DNA of 64,000 bases from JBBRHH01 sp963788015 (GTDB taxonomy: Bacteria; Planctomycetota; Phycisphaerae; Tepidisphaerales; Tepidisphaeraceae). The stretch covers positions 186,001-250,000 of the forward strand of contig CAWBEY010000011.1 of assembly GCA_963788015.1 (NCBI GenBank), read 5' to 3'. Below the pieces are notes generated by a model. The model was not told the DNA's origin, ran no database searches, and saw only the letters and a program-made list of their open reading frames with translations. Of the stretch, positions 54,976 through 64,000 are shown piece by piece. Every line of letters starts with the position of its first letter. Position 1 is the stretch's first letter. Made by a program: the position numbers and the translations under genes.

Positions 54976-55729
54976 GTGCTGGGATGCGCACCAGTACGAC
55001 TCGCTGCATTCCTTCGTCTGGAAGCACGGAGGCAGCCTGGTCGAACTGCTGCGGCCCGCCGCCGGCGAGAGGATTCTGGATTTGGGCTGTGGCACCGGCC
55101 ACCTCACCGCAAAGATCGCGGCCGCGGGGGCGCAGGTGCTGGGCATCGACAGTTCACCAGAGATGATCGATCAGGCGCGGGCGAATTATCCCGACCTCCG
55201 GTTCGAGGTGCGGGACGCGCGGCAAATCCAATTTGATCAACCATTTGACGCGGTATTTTCCAACGCCGCCCTGCACTGGATCAAGCCGCCGGCTGCTGTG
55301 GCGCGGTCGTGCTGGCGGGCGCTTCGAAGCGGGGGCCGAATGGTGGTCGAGTTCGGCGGCGACGGAAACGTCCGGGCAATCACCGAGGCTATCCGCGAGG
55401 CGATGCACGCACTGGGACAGACGTCTTTTCACGACGTGAACCCATGGTATTACCCGACGATCGGCGAGTACGCCACGCTTCTGGAGGAGCAGAAATTCGA
55501 CGTGACGGCGGCCACGCTCTTCGATCGGCCAACGCCACTGGAGGGTGGGGAAGACGGCTTGCGCAACTGGGTTCGAATGTTCGGCGGGGCGTTTCTCGCT
55601 GTAACACCAGCCGATAAGCATGAACAGTTTCTAAGCCTCGTGGAGCAACTGGCGCGACCGACGTTGTTCAAAGATGGCCAATGGGAAGCCGATTATCGGC
55701 GGCTGCGCGTGGTGGCCGGGAAGCGGTGA
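54965..55729 (+). CDS. SAM-dependent methyltransferase, trans-aconitate methyltransferase-like
   Basis: A 254-residue class I methyltransferase in one frame (MGFECWDAHQYDSLHSFVWK). Motif I is ERILDLGCGTGHLTAKIA, then VLGIDSSPEMIDQARANYPD, VRDARQIQF and FDAVFSNAALHWIKPP. The SNAALHW motif with the W-D-A-x-x-Y start is typical of the trans-aconitate 2-methyltransferase group, whose members often act on other carboxylic acids. It overlaps the end of pepA by 11 bases, so it is in the same operon. Substrate unproven. Confidence 0.85.
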   Translation: MGFECWDAHQYDSLHSFVWKHGGSLVELLRPAAGERILDLGCGTGHLTAKIAAAGAQVLGIDSSPEMIDQARANYPDLRFEVRDARQIQFDQPFDAVFSNAALHWIKPPAAVARSCWRALRSGGRMVVEFGGDGNVRAITEAIREAMHALGQTSFHDVNPWYYPTIGEYATLLEEQKFDVTAATLFDRPTPLEGGEDGLRNWVRMFGGAFLAVTPADKHEQFLSLVEQLARPTLFKDGQWEADYRRLRVVAGKR

Positions 55730-55730
55730 T

Positions 55731-56929
55731 TCATTCTGCCGGGGGCGCTGTCCACGTCCATGCCCTGGGAGCGTCGGCAAAGGGCAGGACGTTGAATTTG
55801 TGAGTGGTGGGTTTGTTCTGGAACAGATGATCCGCAAAGTCCAGCAGCGCCGACCAATCCTCGGCATTCTGTTCGTGCTTGCCTTCGCGGTAGTGGATGG
55901 CGATGCGATCGGGGACGCCCAGGAATTTGTAAACCTCGGCGGCGGCCAGGTGAGTCTGCTGTGTCCCCAGCGAATTGGCCCAGACGTCACCAAGACCTTC
56001 GGTGGAGAGAAGGCGCGCGGCGCAACCAGCGCTTTCAGAGTGTGCTGGTCAAAAGGGAGCCGATCGACGTGCCCGATGAACTTTTGAAAGGCCGGGGAAA
56101 ACCAATATGGGAAATGATCCAGAATGATGGCGATGTCCTCGGTCTTTGGCGGCTGCACGCGATAACAGCCCGCGCCGCCGCACCCGGAGCCATTGGGCGC
56201 TGTCAGCGCGATCCGTTCATCCAGCGCGCCGGCCAGCAACGCCGCCTTCCCGCCGCGCGAATGCCCGGTATAGACCAGTTTCTTGGGGTCGATCTCAGGG
56301 CGTGTGAGCAGGTAATCGGTAACGCGGTGAAACCCCCACGCCCATGCGGCGATAGCGCCCCAGTCGTAATCCGGATAAAGGGGACGCACGCCGCCTGAAG
56401 CATTCTTCTGGTCGGGGGCCAGGTCGGTCCGATCAAATTCCGCCAGCGCATACCCATGCTGGACGACGTCTGCCACAATCTCCGGCTTCACCCGGCCCCA
56501 GCCCAGATCGCCTTTGATGATCGTGGGAAACGGGCCCGCGCCTTTGGGGCTCGTGAGGACCAGGTGAACCTGAACCTTCTTGTCGGGATCGACGCTTAAA
56601 AGAAACGTCTTCTCCGAAACGCCCGTCGCGTCGTCGGTCTTCGAGGCCGTCTCCTCAGCACTGACAGCCTTGGGCGCGGGAGCCAGCCGCCCATATTCGC
56701 AAGCCAGGATCAGCTCTCTCAGCTCGGACCGGTGCTGAGCCCACTGCTCCTTTGTTTTGACCCGCGAACCATCCTTCAGAAGGAATGGGTCGGGGAGATC
56801 AGCGACAGAAGGAAACTGCTCAGGCGCAGGCGGCGGTTCAATCGCGGCAGCGGCAACCGATTGAACACAGCACAGGCCGGCGATAAGCATGGCCAGGGTT
56901 GCAGCGGCGAGGGTGGTGAGATGGCTCAT
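55731..56929 (-). CDS. Secreted CE15-like (glucuronoyl esterase-type) alpha/beta hydrolase, one frame break
   Basis: Start ATG 56929 begins a signal peptide (MSHLTTLAAATLAMLIAGLC). The nucleophile motif is YTGHSRGGKAALLAGALDER (G-x-S-R-x-G-K, as in CE15), followed by the family pattern NGSGCGGAGCYR. After a frame change near 55990 the C-terminus reads FLGVPDRIAIHYREGKHEQN, where the catalytic His is expected, and ends WTWTAPPAE. About 398 residues. CE15 enzymes split ester links between glucuronic acid and lignin alcohols; relatives in planctomycetes may act on other uronic acid esters. It converges on the methyltransferase gene with one base between their stops. Confidence 0.85.
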
Positions 56930-57083
56930 GCACTCAAGACTACCCAAATACTCGCCCGCAATCACGCGCAAGTCTTCTTCCCCACCGACACCACCCAGCG
57001 CGTATTTCAATGAACGCTTGCGGCCACATCCGCTCACTGCTAAGTTTCGATCTGGCGGCCATTCGCCTTGCCAGGAGATCATT

Positions 57084-58289
57084 ATGAAAAAAATCGCCAT
57101 GCCCGCCCTGCTTGCCCTCTTCCTCTGTTGCTGGCTCGGAATCCCCGGCTGCAAAAAGAAGCCGGGCCAGCAATCCAATTCCAACGAAATTGTCATCGGC
57201 GAATACGCCTCGCTCACCGGCGGCACGGCCGACTTTGGCAAAAGCTCCCACCAGGGGCTCCTCCTCGCCATCGATCAAATCAACGCCAAAGGCGGCCTCC
57301 TGGGCAAGCAACTGCGCCTGGTTACCCTCGATGATCGCTCAGACGTCAACGAAGCCGTGACGGCCGTCGAGCGCCTCATCAATCGCGAAAACGCCATCGC
57401 CATCATCGGCGAAGTCGCCAGCAAGCGCAGCATCGCCGGCGCGGGCGTCTGCGAGAAATACAAAATTCCCATGCTCTCCCCCGCCAGCACCAATCCCGAA
57501 GTCACGGTCACCGGCGGCAAGGTAAAAGACTATGCCTTCCGAATCTGCTTCACCGACGACTTCCAGGGCAGCATCGACGGCCGCTTCGGCGTCGAAAAAG
57601 GCTGGAAGAAAGTCGCCCTTCTCACCAACAACGACGAAGACTACAGCAAAGGACTCGCAAAGTTTTTCCGCCAATCGGCCGAAGCTTCCATGACCATCGT
57701 GGCCGACGAAAGCTACCGCAACAGCGACCGCGACTTCAAAGCCCAGCTCGACAAAATCAGCCGCGCCAACCCCGATGCCGTTTACGTCCCAGGCTATTAC
57801 ACCGAGATGGTCCTCATGCTGCCGCAAGCCAAGGAAGTCGGCCTCAACGTCCCCTTCTTCGGCGGCGATGGCTGGGACAGCCCCGACACCGTCAAACTCC
57901 CCGCCGCCCAAGGGTGCTTCTACACCGATCACTTTGCCCCCGACGATCCCAGCCCGCGCGTTCAGGAATTCGTCAAAGCCTATCAGGCCGCCAACAACGG
58001 CATCACACCCGGCGCGATGGCCGTCCTTGGCTATGACTCGGGCATGGTCATCGCCGACGCCATCCAGCGCGCCGGCAAGGTGGACCCGGCCGCCATCCGC
58101 GACGCCCTCGCCACCACCAAAAATTACCCCGGCGCCAGCGGCGACATCACCATCGACGAAAACCACAACGCCCGCAAACCCATCGTGATGCTGAAGATCG
58201 AAAACCTGAAAGCGAACCTCTTTCAAAAGTTCGACGCCGACGGAAAGCTCGTCACCCCCACCTCCCAGCCCGCAGTTGTCGCTCCCTGA
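57084..58289 (+). CDS. livJ: Branched-chain amino acid-type ABC substrate-binding lipoprotein
   Basis: A 401-residue periplasmic-binding-protein-like lipoprotein. Start ATG 57084 has AGGAG upstream; the lipobox is LGIPGC with Cys23. The core shows IVIGEYASLTGGTADFGKSS, GLLLAIDQINAKGGLLGKQL, DRSDVNEAVTAVERLINREN, KIPMLSPASTNPEVT and AVLGYDSGMVIADAIQRAGK, typical of LivJ/LivK-type type I binding proteins. Ligands in this family include Leu/Ile/Val, other amino acids, amides and urea, so the specificity is a guess. It heads the operon livJHMGF; livH follows after 20 bases. The frame is intact. Confidence 0.9.
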   Translation: MKKIAMPALLALFLCCWLGIPGCKKKPGQQSNSNEIVIGEYASLTGGTADFGKSSHQGLLLAIDQINAKGGLLGKQLRLVTLDDRSDVNEAVTAVERLINRENAIAIIGEVASKRSIAGAGVCEKYKIPMLSPASTNPEVTVTGGKVKDYAFRICFTDDFQGSIDGRFGVEKGWKKVALLTNNDEDYSKGLAKFFRQSAEASMTIVADESYRNSDRDFKAQLDKISRANPDAVYVPGYYTEMVLMLPQAKEVGLNVPFFGGDGWDSPDTVKLPAAQGCFYTDHFAPDDPSPRVQEFVKAYQAANNGITPGAMAVLGYDSGMVIADAIQRAGKVDPAAIRDALATTKNYPGASGDITIDENHNARKPIVMLKIENLKANLFQKFDADGKLVTPTSQPAVVAP

Positions 58290-58309
58290 ACCGATCCGCG
58301 CGCCGCCCA

Positions 58310-59228
58310 ATGCAACAATTCCTTCAGCTTCTCATCATCGGCCTGTCGGTCGGCGCCACCTACGCCCTGATCGCGCTGGGCTACACCATGGTCTACGGCG
58401 TGCTTCGCCTCATTAATTTCGCCCACGGCGATGTCTACATGGTCGGGGGCGTCTTCGGGTGGCTCATCGCTTCCAAGCTCGTCCAGCCGACCTGGTCACC
58501 CTGGCTCAACGTCCCCCTCATCCTCATCGGCGCAGTCCTCGGCTGCGGCGTTTTAGGCTTCCTCATCGAGTATCTCTGCTACAGGCCGCTCCGGAATCGC
58601 CCCAGGCTGGTTGTGCTCATCACCGCCATCGGCGTCTCCCTGCTATTGGAAAACGTCGCGCTGCAAGTCTTTGGTCCCACGCAGCAATCCTTCCCCGCCC
58701 TGTTCCACTCCTCGGCCTTCAGCTTCCACGTTCGCGGCGGCATCGTCCGCGTCAGCGTGCTCGACATGCTCAGCCTCGGCCTCTCCTTTGGCCTGATGAT
58801 CGTGCTCACCTGGATCGTCCTCCGCACCCGCACCGGCCTGGCGCTGCGCTGTCTCTTTTCGCTTCGACACCGCGATGCTCATGGGCATCAACACCAACCG
58901 CATCATCTCCTTCACCTTCGTCCTGGGCTCCGTGCTAGCGGCCGTCGCCGGTGTCCTCGACGGCATCCGGTACAACGTCAAATGGGATATGGGCATCATC
59001 CTCGGCCTCAAGGCGTTCATCGCCGCCGTCCTGGGCGGCATCGGCAGCATCCCCGGCGCCCTTGTCGGCGGCCTTCTCATCGGCCTGATCGAAACGTTCC
59101 TTCGCGGCATGGTCCTTCCCAGCAAGTACACCGGCTACGCCGACGCGGCCGTCTTCGTCATCCTCATCCTGATCCTTCTGATCCGCCCCAGCGGCCTGCT
59201 GGGAAGCAACGCCGCCGAAAAGGTATGA
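58310..59228 (+). CDS. livH: Branched-chain amino acid ABC permease LivH, one frame break
   Basis: Membrane subunit. It reads MQQFLQLLIIGLSVGATYAL, IALGYTMVYGVLRLINFAHG (the conserved NFAHGD motif) and FLIEYLCYRPLRNRPRLVVL. After a frame change near 58860 it continues SFRFDTAMLMGINTNRIISF, SVLAAVAGVLDGIRYNVKWD and KAFIAAVLGGIGSIPGALVG. The GLKAFIAAVLGGIGSIPGA EAA-like loop contacts the ATPases. About 306 residues with 8 or so membrane segments. The next gene starts five bases on. Confidence 0.92.
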
Positions 59229-59233
59229 CGCCA

Positions 59234-60311
59234 TGGCGCAGACACTCCCCCAGACACCCCCCAGTCCCTCGATGACCAAATCATCGCCCTGCCTCCCAAG
59301 GTGCCCGTCTGGGTCAGCAATATCGCCCTGACCCTGCTGCTCGCCGCTTTCTGGCCGCTTAGCGCCCTCCTTGACGAGTATCTCGACCCCTATTTCCTCA
59401 GCGTCCTGATCAACATCGGCATCGCCATCATCCTCGCCACCAGCCTCAATCTGGTGAACGGCATCACAGGCCAATTCTCCCTGGGCCATGCTGGCTTCAT
59501 GGGCGTGGGCGCCTACGGCGCTGGCATCGTCTTTAAGCACTATTATGCCGCCAATTCCAGCGCGCCTTTATTATTCCTGGGCGTGCTCCTGCTGGGCGGC
59601 ATCCTCGCCGCCGTCGCCGGCCTCCTGATCGGTATCCCATCCCTGCGCCTGCGCGGCGACTACCTCGCCATTGCCACGCTTGGCTTCGGAGAGATCATCG
59701 TCGTCATCGCCCGCAATGTCGAATTCATCGGCCCCTTCGAGGTCGGCGGCTCCAGCGGCCTCAAGGGACTCCCCATCGTCACCAACTTCTTCTGGACCTA
59801 CACCTGGGTCGTCATCTGCGTGGTGGCCATGTGGCGCATCACGCATTCCGAAAAAGGCCTGGCCCTGAAGGCCGTGCGCGAGGACGAAATCGCAGCATCC
59901 GCCATGGGCCTCGACACCACCTTCTACAAAGTGTCCGCCTTCGTCATCGGCGCGTTCTTCGCGGGAGTGGCCGGCGGCTTGCAGGCCATGCACACGAGCG
60001 TCATTGATCCCGGCAGCTTCAACTTCATGCGCTCGGTCGAGATTGTCGTGATGGTCGTCCTGGGCGGCTCAGGCAGCATCACCGGCTCAATTCTCGCCGC
60101 CACCGTCCTCACCTGGCTGCCCGAGCAATTACGCGCTTTTCAGAATTGGCGCATGATCGTCTATTCGCTGGTCCTCATCATTATGATGCTCGTCCGCCCA
60201 GAAGGCCTGCTCGGCCGGCGCGAGTTGTGGTGGACGCGCCGGCGACTCGCGCCCGGGCTGGCTGGCGACAACAAGACAATCCTCCCCCCTACCGATTTGC
60301 CCGTTCCATAA
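59234..60311 (+). CDS. livM: Branched-chain amino acid ABC permease LivM, one frame break near the start
   Basis: Second membrane subunit. The expected start is ATG 59234 (MAQTLPQTPP); a break in the C6 run at about 59262 joins it to SLDDQIIALPPKVPVWVSN. The body is intact from there: ATSLNLVNGITGQFSLGHAG (conserved GQxSLGHA), LIGIPSLRLRGDYLAIATLG, EDEIAASAMGLDTTFYKVSA and MVVLGGSGSITGSILAA. About 359 residues. livG begins three bases after its stop. Confidence 0.92.
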
Positions 60312-60314
60312 ACC

Positions 60315-61077
60315 ATGCCGCTCCTGGAGATCCAAAATCTGTCCATCGAGTTTGGCGGCCTTAAGGCGCTGTCAAACTTCAACCTTGCCTTCGACCCCGG
60401 CCAACTTATCGGCCTGATCGGCCCTAACGGCGCGGGCAAAACCACCACCTTCAACGTCGTCACCGGTGTCTACGACCCAACGCGCGGCAAGGTGCTCCTG
60501 AACGGCAAATCCATCGCCGGCCTCAAGACGCATCAAATCAACCGCCTGGGCATCGCCCGCACGTTTCAAAATATCCGCCTGTTCGGCGCACTGTCTGTGT
60601 TAGACAACGTGCTGGTGGGTCTGAACCAATCACTGCAACACGGCTTTCTCGGCACCGTCGCCCGCACCCCGCGCCACCAGCGCGACGAGGCAAGTCATGT
60701 TCAGCAGTCGATGAAACTTCTGGCCACCCTGCAACTGGCCGACCGGTGGCAGGAGCTTGCCGACAGCCTCCCTTACGGCCACCAGCGGCGTCTGGAAATC
60801 GCCCGCGCGCTGGCCACCAACCCGAAAATCCTCCTCCTGGACGAACCCGCGGCCGGCATGAACCCGCGCAAAAAAAGGAGCTCATGGAGCTGATCCGCTT
60901 CATCCGCGATCATTTCGGCGTGGGCATCTGGCTCATCGAGCACGACATGAAACTGGTCATGAGCGTCTGCGAGCAAATCACCGTTCTTGACCATGGCGAA
61001 ATCATTGCCGTGGGCGCGCCGATCAAATCCGCTGCGATCCCAGCGTGATCGAAGCGTATCTGGGAGACGCTGGCTAG
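60315..61077 (+). CDS. livG: Branched-chain amino acid ABC ATPase LivG, two frame breaks
   Basis: Walker A LIGPNGAGKTTTFNVVTGV, Q-loop GIARTFQNIRLFGALSV, signature SLPYGHQRRLEIARALATNP, Walker B ILLLDEPAAGMNP. The long insert after the Q-loop and the PYG-x-QRRLEIARA signature identify LivG. The frame changes near 60872, in an A-run, and near 61030 in an AAA run. Reading through gives the switch His in VGIWLIEHDMKLVMSVCEQI and the C-terminus CDPSVIEAYLGDAG. About 253 residues. livF follows after one base. Confidence 0.92.
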
Positions 61078-61078
61078 C

Positions 61079-61810
61079 ATGTCGATACTCCTCGTTGAAA
61101 ATGTCGTGGTGCGTTACGGCGTCATCGAAGCGCTGCACGGCGTCTCGTTGAACATTAAGGCCGGGGAGATTGTCACCCTCATCGGCGCCAACGGCGCCGG
61201 AAAAACCACGCTCCTCCGCATGATCAGCGGCCTGATCCGCCCCGTCACCGGCGCACTTTGCTTTTACCCCACCGGCTCCTTCCTGTCCTCCATCGACATC
61301 CGCGAAATGGCCGCCCACGAAATCGTGCGGCTCGGGATCAGCCACGCCCCCGAGGGCCGCCAGATTTTCTCGAACTTAACCGTGCGGGAAAACCTCATGC
61401 TCGGCGCTTACCAGCGTCGCGACCGGCCGGAAATCGCCAATGATCTCGACCACACCTACACCCTTTTCCCGGTGCTCGCCCAGCGTCGCGAGCAACGCGC
61501 CGGGACGCTGAGCGGCGGCGAGCAGCAGATGCTGGCCATCGGACGAGCCCTCATGGCGCGGCCCAAGCTCCTCCTGCTCGACGAGCCCTCCCTTGGCCTG
61601 GCTCCCCTGATCGTCCGCAAAATCTTCGAGATCATCCGCACCATCAACGCCGGCGGTACGACCATCTTCCTTGTCGAGCAAAACGCGCGAATGGCATTAA
61701 GCGTCGCCCATCGCGGCTACGTCCTGGAAACCGGCCGCGTCGTCTTGTGCGATCTCGCCGCCAATCTGCTTGAGCATCCAGACGTGAAACGCGCGTATCT
61801 CGGCGGCTAA
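61079..61810 (+). CDS. livF: Branched-chain amino acid ABC ATPase LivF
   Basis: A 243-residue ATPase in one frame: Walker A LIGANGAGKTTLLRMISGL, ISHAPEGRQIFSNLTVRENL, signature TLSGGEQQMLAIGRALMARP, Walker B LLLLDEPSLGLAP, switch His replaced by Gln in IFLVEQNARMAL, which is normal in LivF. It is a few residues longer than usual because of an insert in the region after Walker A (CFYPTGSFLSSIDIREMAAH). It closes the five-gene transporter operon. Confidence 0.93.
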   Translation: MSILLVENVVVRYGVIEALHGVSLNIKAGEIVTLIGANGAGKTTLLRMISGLIRPVTGALCFYPTGSFLSSIDIREMAAHEIVRLGISHAPEGRQIFSNLTVRENLMLGAYQRRDRPEIANDLDHTYTLFPVLAQRREQRAGTLSGGEQQMLAIGRALMARPKLLLLDEPSLGLAPLIVRKIFEIIRTINAGGTTIFLVEQNARMALSVAHRGYVLETGRVVLCDLAANLLEHPDVKRAYLGG

Positions 61811-61818
61811 TCCTAAGC

Positions 61819-61852
61819 GCCGCAGCCCGGTTTCCCCGCCGGGCGAGGCGGC
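61819..61852. repeat. Imperfect hairpin between livF and the ABC exporter gene
   Basis: GCCGC and CCCGG (61819-61830) pair with CCGGG and GCGGC (61839-61852), leaving a small internal loop. It ends just before the next ATG and has no T-run; it may weaken read-through. Confidence 0.4.
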
Positions 61853-61853
61853 T

Positions 61854-63940
61854 ATGATTGTGGCAATGATTCATCCCCTCCGTTCCAGCCGCCGACGCTA
61901 TCAGGAATACCGCCGGCGTCTGCGCGACCGCAAAAAAGAACGCGCCGACGAAATCTCCCCCTCCTCCCTCTCCGGCCACGGCTCGGACAGCGCACCCCAT
62001 GCCCACGGCGACGAAAAGAAAAAATCCCGCAAACGCACCCGCTCCTTCCTCCAACTGCTGCGCGAGTTCTGGCGATTGGCCGGCATCCATCAGCGCGTCC
62101 TGATGCTGACGCTGGCGGCCCTCTCCTTCACAAGCCTGCTCAGCCTTCTGCCGCTATACGGCACCAAGATCATCTTCGACAACGTCCTGAACGATCAGCC
62201 CGTCAACCCCAAGTTGCTGCACTGGGTCCATCTTCCACAGGATCGCCGCGCCCTGCTCGCATTTGTCACCGTCGGGATGGTCGTGCTTGCAGGACTGTCC
62301 GAACTACTGGGCCTCTGGAGCCGCTGGCAAGCCACGCGCACCACCAAGCGCGTCCAGCTCTCCGTCCGCAATAAGGTCTTCGACCACGCCGTCCGTCTCC
62401 CGCTCCATCGCGTTTACGAGCTGAAATCCGGCGGCGTCGCCTCCATCCTGCGCGAGGATGCCGGCGGCGTCGGCGAGCTGATCTTCTCTCTCCTCTACAA
62501 CCCCTGGCAGGCGATCATCAAGCTCCTCGGAAGTCTGGTCGTTCTGGCCTTCGTCGATTGGAGACTGCTCCTCGGCTCCCTTGCCCTGCTGCCCACGGTC
62601 TGGCTCACCCACCGCACCTGGATCGGCCGAATCAGGCCATTGTTCCGCGACATCCGCTCCAGCCGCCAACACACCGACAGCCATGCCACCGAAGCCTTTG
62701 GTGGCATGCGCGTGGTCCGCTCCTTCTGCGCACAGAATTACGAAGCCGGCAATTTCACACGCAACAACCATCTCATGGCCCGCCAGGAAGTCTTCGCATG
62801 GTGGTGGATGCGCGGCATCGACGTCGCCTGGTCGGTCCTGATTCCCTTCGCCTCCGCGCTCTTGCTTTACTACGGCGGCAACCGCGTCCTCTCCGATGCC
62901 GAAAAACTCAAGGCGGGCGTCATTACCATCAAGCAGGCCCTCACCGTCGGCGATCTGGTCATGTTCCTGGCTTACCTCGCGGCGCTCTTGGGGCCCATCG
63001 CCATGCTCGCCGGAAGCGCGACAGCTTTGCAAAACAATCTCGCCGGCCTGGATCGCGTTCTCGACCTGCTCGCCGAGCCCACGGAGATGCCGGCCAAGCC
63101 CGGGGCAATCAACGTCTCCGCCGAAACCGTCGCCGGCCGAATCACGCTGAGCGAGGTCGCCTTCAGCTATCCGATGGCGGAAGTCAAAGGCAAGCCCGGC
63201 GCAGCCACCGCTAAACCTGTTCTCGAAGGCGTTACCGTGGACGTGCGGCCTGGCGAAATGGTGGCGCTGGTCGGCCCCAGCGGCGCAGGCAAAACCACCC
63301 TCTGCAATCTCATCGCCCGCTTCTACGATCCCACCGCCGGTTCCATCCAACTCGACGGCACCGATCTCCGCGACATCACCGTCGAAAGCTATCGCCGCCT
63401 TCTCGGCATCGTCGAGCAGGACACGTTCCTCTTCGACGGCACCATCGCCGAAAACATCGCCTATGGCCGGCGCAACGCGACGCAGGAACAAATCGAAGAA
63501 GCCGCGCAATCAGCCAACGCCCATGGCTTCATCCAGCAGCTTCCCGCCGGCTACGACACGCTTATCGGCGAGCGCGGCGTCAAGCTCTCCGGCGGACAGC
63601 GCCAACGCCTCACCATCGCCCGCGCCTGCTGGCCGATCCGCGCATCCTCATCCTCGACGAAGCCACGAGCAATCTCGACACCGAATCCGAGCGCCTGATC
63701 CAAGCCAGCCTGCAAACTCTCATGGCCGGCCGCACCAGCTTTGTCATCGCCCATCGCCTGAGCACCATCGTGGGAGCCGACCGCATCCTCGTGCTGGAGA
63801 ATGGCCGCGTCATCGAGCAGGGCCGCCACGATGAATTGATGCTCGCGAGCGGCCGGTATCGCGACATGGTCGATCTCCAAACCAGCCCGCCTCCCTCGCC
63901 GACCGTCGGGATCCTGGCGGCATCGGTGGCCGACGACTGA
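61854..63940 (+). CDS. MsbA-like ABC exporter (fused membrane and ATPase domains), one frame break
   Basis: About 695 residues. A charged cytoplasmic N-terminus of about 65 residues (SSRRRYQEYRRRLRDRKKER) precedes six membrane segments (RVLMLTLAALSFTSLLSLLP, LGSLVVLAFVDWRLLLGSLA, LIPFASALLLYYGGNRVL). The ATPase shows Walker A LVGPSGAGKTTLCNLIARFY, Q-loop LGIVEQDTFLFDGTIAENIA and signature VKLSGGQRQRLTIARA. After a frame change near 63630 come Walker B ILILDEATSNLD and switch His FVIAHRLSTIVGADRILVLE. Members export lipids, glycolipids, peptides or drugs. It functions as a dimer in the inner membrane. Alternative starts lie at ATG 61866 and later. Confidence 0.9.
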
Positions 63941-63974
63941 TTGCCCGCGACACGCAAACTGCTAACCTAACGCC

Positions 63975-64000
63975 GTGCAATTAGCCGCAAAATCTCCCAT
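63975..64000 (+). CDS. Possible start of the next gene, cut by the window end
   Basis: GTG 63975 opens a frame (QLAAKSPI) that runs to the edge. Too short to judge; listed because no stop intervenes and the strand matches the preceding gene. Confidence 0.2.

Noticed and set aside
62304..63509. A 401-residue minus-strand frame opposite the ABC exporter
   Set aside because: Antisense of conserved ABC motifs; Gly/Ala/Asp/Glu-rich low complexity.

Overview
The window looks like part of a high-GC planctomycete chromosome, most probably class Phycisphaerae. Evidence: four secreted proteins begin with the LEPR-type N-terminal export motif characteristic of Planctomycetes (CDS 1925, 8862, 15913, 44263), and a membrane protein ends in the CxxCGYDL...CPECG zinc ribbon common in Phycisphaerae (30403). 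Family-level assignment is inference. About 35 single-base reading-frame breaks fall in 22 otherwise well conserved genes, so this sequence probably carries uncorrected indels. I give the full extent of each such gene and mark where the frame changes; I do not call these genes dead unless conserved parts are missing.

Layout. 1-4.2 kb: partial secreted protein, a FliA/WhiG-type sigma factor, a GH114-like LEPR protein, repeat-rich noncoding DNA and a small membrane protein. 4.5-8.5 kb: an AT-richer island with a GNAT acetyltransferase and a long protein joining a nuclease-like N-terminus to TPR repeats, ending in a strong hairpin. 8.9-13.7 kb: an internally deleted copy of the GH114-like gene, metH, and two divergent antitoxins (one with a PIN toxin) sharing an operator/promoter. 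13.7-18.3 kb: 2Fe-2S protein, sugar-isomerase-like protein, SGNH hydrolase, a sedolisin-fold protein with its catalytic residues replaced, a clear terminator and a tyrosine-rich secreted protein. 18.5-22.5 kb: a CUT2-type sugar ABC transporter (ATPase, two permeases, no binding protein) divergent from a lone receiver protein. 22.5-29.3 kb: polysaccharide genes (hexapeptide protein, WecA-like transferase, NeuD-like acyltransferase, Wzc-like chain-length protein with a broken P-loop, TpsB/ShlB-type outer-membrane protein).

29.4-36.7 kb: small membrane protein, PNPOx-like protein, discoidin-like membrane protein, a large secreted unknown, tRNA-Ile, holB and a PSP1/RicT-like gene. 36.7-40.5 kb: noncoding repeats, then what I read as a small chromosomal integron: a minus-strand array of cassettes separated by attC-like sites, next to a divergent remnant of a tyrosine recombinase. 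40.5-44 kb: nucleotide-sugar epimerase, hybrid histidine kinase, DUF2760 protein, tRNA-Arg. 44.2-50.7 kb: a 940-residue metallophosphoesterase/FnIII/NPCBM secreted protein, then an AT-richer segment with a cytosine methyltransferase fragment, a controller-like HTH protein and a DUF2075 ATPase (a decayed defence locus). 51-57 kb: DUF255/AGE/DsbD-alpha fusion, leucyl aminopeptidase, SAM methyltransferase, CE15-like esterase. 57-64 kb: a complete liv-type branched-chain amino acid ABC operon and an MsbA-like ABC exporter.

The most interesting items are the integron cassette array, the nuclease-like/TPR island, the divergent antitoxin control region, and two conserved-fold proteins (Wzc-like and sedolisin-like) whose catalytic residues are replaced.
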